NCBI RefSeq assembly: GCF_000010345.1
Contig: NC_009663.1
Span: 992,001-1,056,000, forward strand
Source: Sulfurovum sp. NBC37-1
GTDB taxonomy: Bacteria; Campylobacterota; Campylobacteria; Campylobacterales; Sulfurovaceae
Direction: 5' to 3'
Length of the DNA: 64,000 nt
A program made the position numbers and the translations under genes. Positions 25,665 to 34,875 of the stretch are shown in pieces (the stretch's first letter is position 1; each line of letters starts with the position of its first letter). The notes beneath the pieces are model-generated. The model did not search any database, was not told the origin of the DNA, and saw only the letters and a program-made list of their open reading frames with translations.

Positions 25665-27376
25665 CCGTCAGCAATGCAGAGATCGCTTCCATCTTCACCC
25701 AGATAGCCGATCTACTGGAGATCAGAGGAGAGGATCCGTTCAGAACGAGGGCATACAGGAATGCCGCACGTACCATTGAGAACCTGGGAAAAGACCTTTC
25801 AAAAATGGTCGAGGCCGGTGAGGATATTTCAAAGATCCCTACGATCGGGGAGCGCATAGCCAATAAGATCAGAGAGATCGTTCAGACCGGCAGGCTGGCA
25901 AAACTTGAATATCTCAAACACTCCTTCCCTCCGCATCTTCTTGATATTCTAAAGATAGAAGGTATCGGCCCAAAACGGGCGAAGATACTCTACCAGGAGC
26001 TGAATATCGGCTCTCTGGAAGCCTTGAGAAAAGCAGCCGAGGCACACAAGATCAGTCAGCTCAAAGGGTTCAGCGAGAAGATGGAGCAGAAGATACTCAA
26101 GGGTACGATGCTTGCCAAGAAAGAGGGGAAACGTTTTCTCTATTCTGTGGCGGAACCGCATGCCCAGGCACTTGAGGCATACCTGAAAAACTTCTCCGGA
26201 GCAGAACAGGTTACTGTTGCGGGGAGTTTCAGAAGGAGAAAAGAGACCGTTGGCGACCTGGATATTCTGGCAACTTCGAAAGATCCGGCAAAACTCATAG
26301 ACTATTTCGTTAACTACCCTGGGATCAAAGAGGTCGTTTCACATGGCGATACGCGCTCCACGGTCATTCTCAACAGCGATCTGCAGGTCGATCTTCGCTG
26401 CGTGAAAGCCGAGAGCTACGGAGCGGCACTACACTACTTCACCGGCTCGAAATCGCACAATATCGCCGTACGGATCATGGCAAGGGATATGGGGATGAAG
26501 GTCAACGAATACGGCCTTTTCAAAAATGGAAAACGGATCGCGGGTGCCACAGAGGCAGAGATGTATGAGGGTGTGGGTCTTCGCTATATCGAGCCTGAGC
26601 TCAGAGAGAGTAGGGGGGAGCATACAGCTGCACGGGAGAACAGGCTTCCAAAGCTCGTAGAACAGGCGCAGATAAGGGGCGACCTGCATATGCATACCCA
26701 TTACAGTGACGGGCATAACAGCATTGAAGAAATGGCGCTGGCAGCAAAAGAACACGGATACGAATATATCGCCATTACCGACCATTCCAAGCATATGAGT
26801 ATCGTACACGGTATGGATGAGAAACGGGCGAGGGAACAGATGGATGAGATTGACCGGATCAACGCAGAATTGAAAGGCATCACCATACTGAAAAGTATTG
26901 AACTGGACATTCTTGAAGACGGAAGCCTGGCACTGCCGGACAGTGTGCTCAAAGAGATGGACTTTGTGGTCGCTGCGGTACACGACCACTTCGGGCTGAC
27001 ACAGAAGATGCAGACCAGACGGATCTTAAAGGCCCTGGAAAATCCTTACGTAAAAATACTCGCCCACCCGACAGGCAGGCTCATCGGTGAGAGGGAACCC
27101 TACAAGGTGAATATGAAACAGTTGTTCAAAGGGGTAACGGATAACGGCTGTTTCCTTGAGATAAACGCACAGCCCAAACGGCTTGATCTTAACGATATTT
27201 ATGCCAAACGCGCCAAAGAGGCAGGTGTGCGTTTTGCCATTTCGACCGATTCGCACAATGCGGCATCTTTGGACTACATGAAGTACGGTGTATATCAGGC
27301 AAGAAGAGGGTGGCTGGAAGAGAAGGATGTCATCAACACCCTTTCCCTTTCAAAACTGAAAAAGCTTCTGGGTTAA
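25661..27376 (+). CDS. polX: DNA polymerase X with PHP exonuclease domain
   Basis: This 571-residue bacterial PolX has an N-terminal 8-kDa-like and helix-hairpin-helix region (PTIGERIANKIREIV, IEGIGPKRAKILY). The nucleotidyltransferase palm follows, with metal motif GSFRRRKETVGDLDIL near residues 188-203 and VDLRC further on. A C-terminal PHP domain begins at DLHMHTHYSDG (near 343) and continues with AITDHSKH and AHPTGR motifs. It fills short gaps in base excision repair, and the PHP domain adds 3'-5' exonuclease or phosphatase activity. The start overlaps the upstream unknown gene by ATGA. It is convergent with sufT, whose stop overlaps by 4 nt. Confidence 0.93.
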   Translation: MTVSNAEIASIFTQIADLLEIRGEDPFRTRAYRNAARTIENLGKDLSKMVEAGEDISKIPTIGERIANKIREIVQTGRLAKLEYLKHSFPPHLLDILKIEGIGPKRAKILYQELNIGSLEALRKAAEAHKISQLKGFSEKMEQKILKGTMLAKKEGKRFLYSVAEPHAQALEAYLKNFSGAEQVTVAGSFRRRKETVGDLDILATSKDPAKLIDYFVNYPGIKEVVSHGDTRSTVILNSDLQVDLRCVKAESYGAALHYFTGSKSHNIAVRIMARDMGMKVNEYGLFKNGKRIAGATEAEMYEGVGLRYIEPELRESRGEHTAARENRLPKLVEQAQIRGDLHMHTHYSDGHNSIEEMALAAKEHGYEYIAITDHSKHMSIVHGMDEKRAREQMDEIDRINAELKGITILKSIELDILEDGSLALPDSVLKEMDFVVAAVHDHFGLTQKMQTRRILKALENPYVKILAHPTGRLIGEREPYKVNMKQLFKGVTDNGCFLEINAQPKRLDLNDIYAKRAKEAGVRFAISTDSHNAASLDYMKYGVYQARRGWLEEKDVINTLSLSKLKKLLG

Positions 27377-27876
27377 AGCATTCCCATTGCCAGTTTGGCC
27401 TCGTCGCTCATTTTGCTCTGGTCCCAGGGTGGATCGAAGACGATGTCGACATCCACATTTTCAAGATACTCGACACGCTTGCTAATGCTTTTGACCAGAT
27501 CAACGATGACATCGGACATGGAGCAGGTAGCAGAGGTCAGGGTCATAGTGATCTTGCACCATTTCATCAGGGAGACCTCGTTGGTCCAGCACTCTACATT
27601 GTAGATGAGGCCGAGGTCGTAGATGTTGACAGGTAGTTCCGGGTCATAGATCTTCCTGAGTTCCTCGATGACGATCTCTTTCATCTCTTCATCGCTTGGT
27701 ATTTTATCCATGAATGCTTTTTTCTCTTCATCCATTCTCTCTCTGATCTCCGCTTCGGAGGGTCTTTTGACCTCGGACTTCGGTGTTTCTTCTTTTTTCC
27801 CGAACTTCTCTTCGTATGCTTTCATCTCTTCGGCCGTGGTCGGAATATCATCAATCTTTATATCTTCAGGATTCAT
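27373..27876 (-). CDS. sufT: SufT-like Fe-S assembly factor (DUF59/MIP18)
   Basis: From ATG 27876 the protein has 167 residues: a charged, helical N-terminal extension, then a DUF59 domain (IYDPELPVNIYDLGLIYNVE, then TMTLTSATCSMSD with the conserved cysteine, then VDVDIVFDPPWDQSKMS). SufT proteins help mature iron-sulfur proteins, probably by carrying clusters to apo-targets. The start has an AAAGGAGATTCCAA leader and overlaps the sufE stop by 11 nt. An in-frame start further upstream (27915) lies wholly inside sufE and is less likely. It is the last gene of the suf operon. Confidence 0.88.
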   Translation of the reverse strand: MNPEDIKIDDIPTTAEEMKAYEEKFGKKEETPKSEVKRPSEAEIRERMDEEKKAFMDKIPSDEEMKEIVIEELRKIYDPELPVNIYDLGLIYNVECWTNEVSLMKWCKITMTLTSATCSMSDVIVDLVKSISKRVEYLENVDVDIVFDPPWDQSKMSDEAKLAMGML

Positions 27877-28300
27877 TTGGAATCTCCTTTTCTTTACATC
27901 TTTTCGCATAGGCATACACCTTGTTTAAAAAGGCTTCCAGGCTCTGCTGTCGTACAGGGGAGAGTAGTTCTATGACACCCATCTCATGCAGTTTTTCCGG
28001 GTCGAAAGTCAGGATCTCGTCAGGCGTACGATTATTAAAAATGTCCAGCAGAAGTGTCAGCATCCCTTTGGCCATTTCTGAAGTACCTTCCCCGCGCAGA
28101 ACGAGTCTGCCGTCTTTACATTTGCCGACAAGCCATGCCGCTGAGGCACATCCTTCCACAAAGGTCTCGTCGTTCTTCTCCTCTTCGGGAAGTGTGGTGT
28201 GTTTCTTTCCCAGATCGAAGATATATTCGAGTTTGTCGTTGGCTGTTGGGAAAAGATCGAAATCTTCTTTGTAACGGGAAATAGTCTCTTCCATGCTCAT
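27866..28300 (-). CDS. sufE: Cysteine desulfuration protein SufE
   Basis: This 144-residue protein has the SufE fold and an active cysteine in FVEGCASAAWL near residue 51, matching the persulfide-accepting cysteine of E. coli SufE. It takes sulfur from a cysteine desulfurase and passes it to SufB. No sufS desulfurase is found in this operon, so it must use an enzyme encoded elsewhere, such as a NifS/IscS-type protein. It overlaps sufD by 4 nt upstream and sufT by 11 nt downstream. A few residues before the N-terminal helix could be trimmed if ATG 28294 is used. Confidence 0.9.
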   Translation of the reverse strand: MSMEETISRYKEDFDLFPTANDKLEYIFDLGKKHTTLPEEEKNDETFVEGCASAAWLVGKCKDGRLVLRGEGTSEMAKGMLTLLLDIFNNRTPDEILTFDPEKLHEMGVIELLSPVRQQSLEAFLNKVYAYAKRCKEKEIPNES

Positions 28301-29490
28301 GATGCCTCCTTTTCGTGAAGGGTATAAAAAGCATTGTCAAACGCCTCTTTGATGCGCTCCTGCTGCCGGCTGTCCTTGACCTTCTCTATGAGCGTATTAG
28401 CAAAGGCAATGACCAGCATTTTCCGGGCTTCAGTAGCGGAAATACCGCGTGACTGGAGGTAGAAGAGCTGTTTTTTGTCCAGCTGCCCCGTTGTGGAGCC
28501 GTGTGAGGCTTCCAGTTCGTCTATGTAGATCTCCAGTTGGGGCTTTGCCGCCATGTAAGCTCTTTCATCCAGGAGGATCGCTTTGGAGTTCTGGTGTGCC
28601 TTGGTGTACCTGGCCGAATGCTCCACCTTGATCAACGCATCGAAGATCCCCCTGGCAGAGCCATCCAGAATATTCTTGGCTTCCTGTGAGGAAGTGGAGT
28701 GCATCCCTTTATGCACGATCTGCGACACGGTACCTCTTCTGGCATCGCTGTTCAGGTAGAGCAGGTGCCCCGCCTGGGCATGGGCACGCTCATCCAGTTC
28801 CATTTTTATCAGCTGCAGTCCCAGACCGCCGCCGAAATCGAATGATTTGAAAATGGCATTGGCATTTCTGCCGACCTGAATGCTGTGTGATGCCACAATG
28901 GCATAGTTCTCTGGCTGCAGGGTCTGTGTTTTGAGCATTCTGAGCGTACTGTCCGGTGCGATCCGGACGTCATGGCCGTAAAGTACCAGAGAACCGGAAA
29001 TATTCGCATCTTCGAATGTCTCATTGATAGTAGCATGTCTGTTGCTTTGGTTCTCAAGAACGATGCGATAGTTGATGAGTGCATTGCTCTGTGTGAAACG
29101 GTGCACGATCTCTACATGGGCATCGCCGTCGATCTCTATCTTGATGACATGCGGTACGAGTAGGTGACCCAGGTAATAGAGCGGGTCAAAGTGTTCCATG
29201 TCGATCACCTTGCAGGCTTCATAGAAGATGCGCATTCCCTTGGGAGCAGAGATGACAGTACCGTCTACGATCTCTACCCTGTCGCTCTCTTTAATACTTT
29301 TTGGCACATAGTCGAGCGTATGATATTCTTTTGCCAGCAGAGATTCAATGTCAAAATAGCGGTAGGCTTCACCTTTTTTGGTGGGTATGCCAAGGGTGTG
29401 CAGCCTTTCAAGGATAGCTGTATGCTCATCAGCCTGTAGTAGCTGACCCATCTCCTCTGCTGTTTTGTCTCTCAGTGTGTCGAGTATCAT
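28297..29490 (-). CDS. sufD: Fe-S cluster assembly protein SufD
   Basis: This 397-residue protein shows the SufD/SufB beta-helix family pattern. Its C-terminal core includes GGLGLQLIKMELDERAHAQ, HKGMHSTSSQEAKNILDG and ASHGSTTGQLDKKQLFYLQSRGIS. With SufB and SufC it forms the SufBC2D scaffold on which clusters are built in the cytoplasm. A conserved-looking His sits in the ASHGST region. It overlaps sufC by 4 nt and sufE by 4 nt. Length is close to the usual 420 residues. Confidence 0.93.
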   Translation of the reverse strand: MILDTLRDKTAEEMGQLLQADEHTAILERLHTLGIPTKKGEAYRYFDIESLLAKEYHTLDYVPKSIKESDRVEIVDGTVISAPKGMRIFYEACKVIDMEHFDPLYYLGHLLVPHVIKIEIDGDAHVEIVHRFTQSNALINYRIVLENQSNRHATINETFEDANISGSLVLYGHDVRIAPDSTLRMLKTQTLQPENYAIVASHSIQVGRNANAIFKSFDFGGGLGLQLIKMELDERAHAQAGHLLYLNSDARRGTVSQIVHKGMHSTSSQEAKNILDGSARGIFDALIKVEHSARYTKAHQNSKAILLDERAYMAAKPQLEIYIDELEASHGSTTGQLDKKQLFYLQSRGISATEARKMLVIAFANTLIEKVKDSRQQERIKEAFDNAFYTLHEKEAS

Positions 29491-30245
29491 GACTCTATAT
29501 CCTCGATGATGGATTCATACCCTTCCTCTTCCAACTTTGCTACGAGCTCAGGGCCAGCCGTTTTGATGATGCGCCCTTCCTTGAGTACATGGATATAGTC
29601 AGGTTCGATGTAGTCCAGAATACGGCTGTAGTGGGTAATGACGAGAAAAGAACGTTTGCCGTCCTTCATCTTGTTGATACCCTCGGAGACCGCTCTGAGC
29701 GCATCGATATCCAGCCCGGAGTCTATCTCGTCGAGGATGATCACTTCAGGTTCGAGGATGAGCATCTGCAGGATCTCGTTACGTTTCTTCTCTCCGCCGG
29801 AGAAACCTTCGTTGAGCGAACGGCTGATCATATCCGACTTCATACCGAGCATTTCGAGATGGCTCTTCATCAGCCTGAGGAATTCGGCTGCATTGAGCTC
29901 CTCTTTCCCTTCATGCTTGCGTTTGGCATTGAGTGCGGTTCTGAGGAAATAGGCATTGTTCACACCGGGGATCTCCACCGGATGCTGAAAACTAAGGAAG
30001 ATACCCTCAAGCGCTCTCTCTTCAGGCTCCATCTCTATAATGCTTTTGCCTTTGTAGCGAATGTCACCTTCCGTGACCTTTACATCATAATGCCCCACGA
30101 TCGTTTTGGAGAGTGTCGATTTACCCGCGCCGTTTGGCCCCATGATGGCATGGACCTTTCCGGGTTCCAATGCAAGGTTCAAGCCCTTGAGTATCTCTTT
30201 CTCTCCGATCTTTGCATGTATGTTCTCTATCTCTAATGTTTTCAT
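29487..30245 (-). CDS. sufC: Fe-S cluster assembly ATPase SufC
   Basis: This 252-residue ABC-type ATPase has Walker [14 protein letters not shown] near residues 36-48, a Q-loop, the SufC-type signature [14 protein letters not shown], Walker [13 protein letters not shown] and a switch His in VITHYSRIL. SufC drives conformational change of SufB-SufD during cluster assembly and is soluble, with no membrane partner. Overlaps of 4 nt on both sides tie it to sufB and sufD. Confidence 0.95.
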   Translation of the reverse strand: MKTLEIENIHAKIGEKEILKGLNLALEPGKVHAIMGPNGAGKSTLSKTIVGHYDVKVTEGDIRYKGKSIIEMEPEERALEGIFLSFQHPVEIPGVNNAYFLRTALNAKRKHEGKEELNAAEFLRLMKSHLEMLGMKSDMISRSLNEGFSGGEKKRNEILQMLILEPEVIILDEIDSGLDIDALRAVSEGINKMKDGKRSFLVITHYSRILDYIEPDYIHVLKEGRIIKTAGPELVAKLEEEGYESIIEDIES

Positions 30246-31678
30246 CCTACGCTTCCTTCCAATGTTAATTCCAATAATGCTTTTGCTTCTACTGCGTACT
30301 CCATAGGGAGTTGTGAAAATACTTCTTTGCAGAATCCGTGAACGATCATCGAGACGGCATCCTCTTCATTGATCCCTCTCTGTCTGAGGTAGAAGAGCTG
30401 TTCATCGCTGATCTTCGAAGTGGTGGCTTCATGCTCTATCTGCCCCTGTGTGTCTTTCGATTCGAGATAGGGGAAAGTGTGTGCCCCGCACCTGTCGCCG
30501 ATGAGCAGGGAGTCACACTCCGAGTAGTTACGCGAATTTGCAGCATCCGAACCTATCTTCACAAGTCCCCGGTAAGTGTTCTGGCCTTTCATAGCCGAGA
30601 TACCTTTGGAGATGATGGTCGAAGAGGTGTTCTTCCCGAGGTGGATCATCTTGGTACCCGTATCGGCCTGCTGGGCGAGGGTGGTCACAGCGACCGAGTA
30701 GAACTCGCCGACCGAGTTGTCACCTTTAAGAATGCAGCTTGGGTATTTCCATGTAATGGCAGAACCTGTCTCCACCTGCGTCCAGGAGATCTTTGAGTTG
30801 TCCCCCTTGCAGAGTCCGCGTTTGGTCACAAAGTTGTAGATACCGCCTTTGCCGTTCTCGTCTCCGGGGTACCAGTTCTGGATGGTGGAGTATTTGATCT
30901 CGGCGTCTTTCATTGTCACAAGCTCGACCACTGCGGCATGAAGCTGGTTCTCATCGCGTGTCGGCGCGGAGCATCCTTCGTTGTAACTGACGTACGAGCC
31001 TTCATCGGCTACGATGAGTGTTCGTTCGAACTGCCCGGTATTGAGCGCGTTGATACGGAAGTATGTGCTCAGCTCCATAGGGCAACGTACTCCTTTGGGA
31101 ATATATACAAAAGTTCCGTCGGTGAAGACAGCCGAGTTGAGTGCCGCAAAATAATTATCCGCCATGGGAACGACGGAGAACATATATTTCTGAATGAGCT
31201 CCGGATAGTCACGTATTGCATCGGAGATGGAGCAGAAGATCACGCCGTGCTTCTGAAGCTCTTCGGAGTAGGTCGTCTTGACGGAGACCGAGTCCACGAC
31301 GGCATCGACGGCGATACCCTGAAGCTGTTTCTGCTCCTCAAGGGGAATACCGAGTTTCTCATAGGCTTCGAGGATCTTCGGGTCGACTTCGTCGAGACTC
31401 TCCGGGCCGCCGGTTTTTGGGGCGGCATAGTAGGAGATAGATTGATAATCAATGGGTTCATACTCAAGGTGGGCCCAGTGGGGCTCTTCCATCGTCAGCC
31501 ATTTTCTGAGGGCTTTGAGTCTGAGCTCCAGCATCCATTCGGGCTCTTCTTTCTTTTTTGAAATGAAGCGTATCGTGTCTTCATTAAGGCCTGGAGGTAC
31601 GACATCGGTCTCAATATCGATCTCGAAACCAAGGTTGTATTCACCCGAGACAGCTTTGTTGAGTTCTTCGTTTGCCAT
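30242..31678 (-). CDS. sufB: Fe-S cluster assembly protein SufB
   Basis: This 478-residue protein carries the SufB hallmarks: [21 protein letters not shown] near the N-terminus, [38 protein letters not shown], a central [21 protein letters not shown] with a conserved cysteine, and the C-terminal [21 protein letters not shown]. It is the scaffold subunit that receives sulfur from SufE. I chose ATG 31678 rather than 31684, because GGAG at 31686-31689 is 7 nt from the former and only 1 nt from the latter. It is the first gene of the suf operon. The Shine-Dalgarno lies within a short palindrome (CTCC-TAAA-GGAG). Confidence 0.93.
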   Translation of the reverse strand: MANEELNKAVSGEYNLGFEIDIETDVVPPGLNEDTIRFISKKKEEPEWMLELRLKALRKWLTMEEPHWAHLEYEPIDYQSISYYAAPKTGGPESLDEVDPKILEAYEKLGIPLEEQKQLQGIAVDAVVDSVSVKTTYSEELQKHGVIFCSISDAIRDYPELIQKYMFSVVPMADNYFAALNSAVFTDGTFVYIPKGVRCPMELSTYFRINALNTGQFERTLIVADEGSYVSYNEGCSAPTRDENQLHAAVVELVTMKDAEIKYSTIQNWYPGDENGKGGIYNFVTKRGLCKGDNSKISWTQVETGSAITWKYPSCILKGDNSVGEFYSVAVTTLAQQADTGTKMIHLGKNTSSTIISKGISAMKGQNTYRGLVKIGSDAANSRNYSECDSLLIGDRCGAHTFPYLESKDTQGQIEHEATTSKISDEQLFYLRQRGINEEDAVSMIVHGFCKEVFSQLPMEYAVEAKALLELTLEGSVG

Positions 31679-31716
31679 CGGCATACTCCTTTAGGAGAAA
31701 TTTTGTCTTATTTGTA

Positions 31717-31722
31717 TTTATA
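31717..31722 (-). promoter_or_regulatory. Probable suf operon -10 (TATAAA)
   Basis: TGTGCTATAAAT on the minus strand resembles the Campylobacterota extended -10, about 40 nt before the sufB start. No Fur or IscR operator could be recognised with confidence in 31685-31971. Confidence 0.35.
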
Positions 31723-31839
31723 GCACAGATAGATTAATAAGAGGTTAGCCCAAATCCGTAAATAGCTCAAGTACATTAATTCCAGAATGCAAGAATAAAC
31801 GATTTCACAATTTTATACATCATAAAAGGAGATTGCTTG

Positions 31840-31929
31840 TTGCATTTTGTAAGAATGTATCTGTACCTGAAGGATATTGTGTACTTTTTACTAATAATGC
31901 TGTTTTTCAGGCACTATTCTGGTGTTTGA
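31840..31929 (+). CDS. Possible 29-residue hydrophobic peptide
   Basis: An AAAAGGAG sequence at 31824-31831 is followed by two TTG codons (31837 and 31840). The frame encodes a short hydrophobic peptide (core MYLYLKDIVYFLLIMLFF) ending at TGA 31929. A TATACA box lies just upstream. A strong ribosome-binding site before a single membrane helix is the pattern of small membrane peptides or type I toxins. TTG starts and the degraded surroundings (IS remnant next door) make chance equally likely. No other gene was seen in 31685-31971. Confidence 0.2.
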   Translation: MHFVRMYLYLKDIVYFLLIMLFFRHYSGV

Positions 31930-31971
31930 AGTTTGTGTCAAATTGATATTTTTTGGAACATTATATGTGTA

Positions 31972-32622
31972 TCATTCCAGGGAAGCCTTATATATACGCA
32001 CTCTTATAGCGTGAAACATTTCTACAAATTCTTCTTGAACTTTCAATATGATTTTTCTACTATGTTTTACAACCTTCCTTGCTAAACGATAAAACATATA
32101 GCGTATTGTGGCAACTGTATGTTTTTGCCAACTATTTTTAAGCATCTGTTTAAAAAGGATAAAAAGATTGTAAGCCAGTACCCCTATCTGAAAGTAAAAT
32201 GCATTGGAGATAAAGTTTGATGAAGGAAGATAAGAGAGATTGAAACCATTTTTAAGTTCTTTGATCTGATTCTCACTTGTATCTCCACGCTTGCGATAGA
32301 ATACAACAACATCTTGTGCGGACATACTTTCAGCTGCATTGGTAGCGATGACATGATAATGTTCTCTTGCAAGATCAAGTTTCTCCTCTATACTTAGCAT
32401 ATCCCAGATCTCCGGAAGTATAGGTGTTACTGTCTTTTTAACCACGATCATTCTAAATGCATGGTTTGTATGACTCATCGTATGCACAAACTCAGATACC
32501 TCCTCTTTTAGATGATGTGCCGTACCTTCTTTGGTTTGCAGTACTTCCCAATTTTCTATCTCTTTGATATTGGTATAGACTGAATGGTCAAGGTTTGCAC
32601 CTGGGATGAATACATTGTGTGT
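31972..32622 (-). pseudogene. IS1380-type transposase remnant, C-terminal half
   Basis: An open frame from 32622 to the TGA at 31972 encodes 216 residues without a proper start; a TAA lies directly upstream (32625-32623). The sequence reads FIPGANLDHSVYTNIKEIENWEV and later VVFYRKRGDTSENQIKELKNGF, then a helical AYNLFILFKQMLKNSW tail. This matches the C-terminal part of IS1380-family DDE transposases (family about 430-450 residues), including the catalytic Glu in the SENQIKELK motif. The N-terminal half and the left end of the element are gone. Immobile; its presence marks a rearranged, AT-rich scar between suf and the cardiolipin synthase gene. Confidence 0.8.
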
Positions 32623-32673
32623 TTAGTAGGCTAAAATATTGTAGGAATTTGAAGTAATTTTTTTGATCTATTA

Positions 32674-32784
32674 ATCTTAGGAACCGGATGGTTTTTGGAG
32701 AAGGTATGTGATAATGGGTAGTTAGCACATTGACGTTTTTAAAAAAGGAGGAAGAATAAAAAATGTCTTTCCGGTCCCTAAGAT
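32674..32784. repeat. 111-bp element with 15-bp terminal inverted repeats
   Basis: ATCTTAGGAACCGGA at 32674-32688 is mirrored by its complement at 32770-32784 with one mismatch. The interior is AT-rich and contains AAGGAGG followed by a short open frame of 14 codons that runs through the right repeat. This is the size and shape of a MITE-like or palindromic unit. It lies between the IS1380 remnant and the 94-residue ORF. A long-range terminator is a weaker alternative because the arms are about 80 nt apart. The rest of 32626-32856 shows no gene. Confidence 0.45.
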
Positions 32785-32856
32785 ATGTTGGAAGTATATC
32801 TTATTAAGATAAAATTAGTCTTAATTAAAATAACAATTTTTATCTTTTAGTGAAAT

Positions 32857-33141
32857 TTAGCATACCAGCCAGTTCTCAAGCTTGAAAATGTCCGCTGTAG
32901 CGGGCATTCCTTTCCATCCGTTGCTTTCAAGATACATCATTTTGTTCCCGAAATATCCGACAATGTACTTCTCTTTGTAGATCGGAAAGGTTCCTGAATG
33001 AAACATGGCGAAGATATCTTCATGCGTTTTTGGCATTTCATACCAGGAAAAATCAAAACTGTGCAGAGCGATGATCGCAGCGTGAAGCATCTCGTTTTTG
33101 AACATAGAGTTGCTCAACAGATAAAAGGAAGGGTAGGTCAC
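32857..33141 (-). CDS. Hypothetical 94-residue protein with uncertain start
   Basis: The 94-residue frame from GTG 33141 reads like real protein (HSFDFSWYEMPKTHEDIFAM, then YFGNKMMYLESNGWKGMP) but I do not recognise a family. Protein-like coding continues upstream (NTPLYQKKKERLYITELLDE) to 33225 without any ATG, GTG or TTG. An ATG four codons before that is cut off by a TGA at 33228-33226. The gene may therefore have lost its start by a nonsense change, or use GTG 33141 as a truncated version. No Shine-Dalgarno is convincing at either place. It lies in a degraded AT-rich zone. Confidence 0.45.
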   Translation of the reverse strand: MTYPSFYLLSNSMFKNEMLHAAIIALHSFDFSWYEMPKTHEDIFAMFHSGTFPIYKEKYIVGYFGNKMMYLESNGWKGMPATADIFKLENWLVC

Positions 33142-33334
33142 GGCAGGTTCATCCAGAAGTTCGGTGATGTAAAGGCGTTCTTTTTTCTTTTGATACAGGG
33201 GAGTATTGTATTGTAACTGAAGATATCAGACGAAAAACATGTCAAATTGTCATATTATTTTCAGATGTATGTGGTTGGCTTTACTGTGGACAAAAGAGTT
33301 GAATAAGAATATAATTCATATAAAAAGAGTTGCT

Positions 33335-34783
33335 ATGAATTTCTGGGTGATCGCCGGCGCATTGACGCATCTGTCCATTCTTTTGCTTATCCTCGCACGC
33401 ATACTGACCAGGCCGCATAGACAGCCGGCTTCCCGGATCGCATGGATCGTCGTTGTCATATCCCTTCCCATTTTGGGTATCCTGGCCTATATCGGTTTTG
33501 GAGAAGTCAATATTGGCCGAAAACGTGTAGAAAAACTGCAAAAGATCATTGAAAAAATGCGTCATGATCTGCCGACGGTCAGAGGGAATGAACCGCATCT
33601 CGCTACCAAGATCCCCAAACCTTTCACTCCGGTCTTCGCTGTCGGAAGATCCATTAACGGTTTTCCCCCTGTAGCAGGAAACATCGCGCAGCTTCCTCCA
33701 GACTCCAATACCTCGATCGACTCAATCATCTCCGATATCGATGCAGCAAAAGAGCATGTGCACCTGAGTTTTTACATCTGGCTTTCGGACAGGAACGGCC
33801 TTAAAGTCGTCGAAGCCCTCAAGCGGGCTGCAAGCAGAGGTGTTACATGCAGGGTCATGGCGGATGATATCGGTTCACGTGATATGGTACGCTCCCGATA
33901 CTGGAAAGAGATGGAAGAAGCAGGTGTCAGACTCGCAGTACTGCTTCCCATAGGCAATATTCTGCTGCGGCCATTCCGGGGACGGGTCGATCTGAGAAAT
34001 CACCGGAAAATAGTCGTCATAGACAACAGCATTACCTACAGTGGAAGCCAGAACTGTGCCGATCCTGAATTTCGTGTCAAACCGAAGTTTGCCCCCTGGG
34101 TGGACATCATGATGCGTTTTGAAGGGCCTGTGGCAATTCAGAACCAGTATGTCTTCGCCAGTGACTGGATGCTTCATACCGATGAGAGTCTTTATGAGCT
34201 TCTGCTCCAACCCATTACCATGCCGATGGAAGACGGCTTCACCGCGCAGGTAGTCGCTACCGGGCCGACGGAGCGCCCGACGGCTATCCCCGAAATGTTC
34301 GAATCGCTCCTTTTCACTGCGCACGAAAGGGTCATCATCACCACGCCGTATTTCATCCCGGACGAGTCCCTGCAGAATGCGCTGTGTACGACGGCATACC
34401 GCGGTGTGGAGACGATCATGATCTTTCCCCGAAGGAATGACTCATGGGTCGTTGCTGCAGCAAGCCACAGCTATTATGAAGATTTGCTCAAGGCAGGTGT
34501 AAAGATCTACGAGTATGAAGGCGGACTCCTGCATACCAAGTCGGTAACGGTGGACGATGAGATCACGCTGATCGGCTCTGCCAACATGGACAGGCGCAGT
34601 TTTGAACTCAATTATGAGAACAACATACTCTACCATGACAGCGAAATGACAGTGGCGATACGTCAGCGTCAGGAGCAGTATCTGTTCACTTCCGTTCCGG
34701 TCACTCTGGAAGAGGTAAGAGCATGGCCGTTCAGACGTCGTCTCTGGAACAACACTATTGCGATACTCGGTCCACTTTTATGA
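33335..34783 (+). CDS. cls: Cardiolipin synthase (phospholipase D family)
   Basis: This 482-residue protein has two N-terminal membrane helices (residues 3-24 and 38-57), then two HKD motifs: NHRKIVVIDN followed by TYSGSQN, and HTKSVTVDD followed by LIGSANMDRRS. The layout is that of ClsA-type cardiolipin synthases, which join two phosphatidylglycerol molecules (or PG and PE) at the inner membrane. I chose ATG 33335, where the hydrophobic N-terminus begins; an in-frame start at 33239 adds a tail that overlaps the divergent hypothetical's upstream region. AAGAG precedes the start weakly. A second PLD protein lies at 35299. Confidence 0.9.
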   Translation: MNFWVIAGALTHLSILLLILARILTRPHRQPASRIAWIVVVISLPILGILAYIGFGEVNIGRKRVEKLQKIIEKMRHDLPTVRGNEPHLATKIPKPFTPVFAVGRSINGFPPVAGNIAQLPPDSNTSIDSIISDIDAAKEHVHLSFYIWLSDRNGLKVVEALKRAASRGVTCRVMADDIGSRDMVRSRYWKEMEEAGVRLAVLLPIGNILLRPFRGRVDLRNHRKIVVIDNSITYSGSQNCADPEFRVKPKFAPWVDIMMRFEGPVAIQNQYVFASDWMLHTDESLYELLLQPITMPMEDGFTAQVVATGPTERPTAIPEMFESLLFTAHERVIITTPYFIPDESLQNALCTTAYRGVETIMIFPRRNDSWVVAAASHSYYEDLLKAGVKIYEYEGGLLHTKSVTVDDEITLIGSANMDRRSFELNYENNILYHDSEMTVAIRQRQEQYLFTSVPVTLEEVRAWPFRRRLWNNTIAILGPLL

Positions 34784-34875
34784 GGTACCCACCAATACCA
34801 TTAAGCTAAGGGTTGTCGAAAGTGCAGAGTTTCACCCAAGGGTATTTCCTGCGGTCACTCTCACCTCTATGTTTG

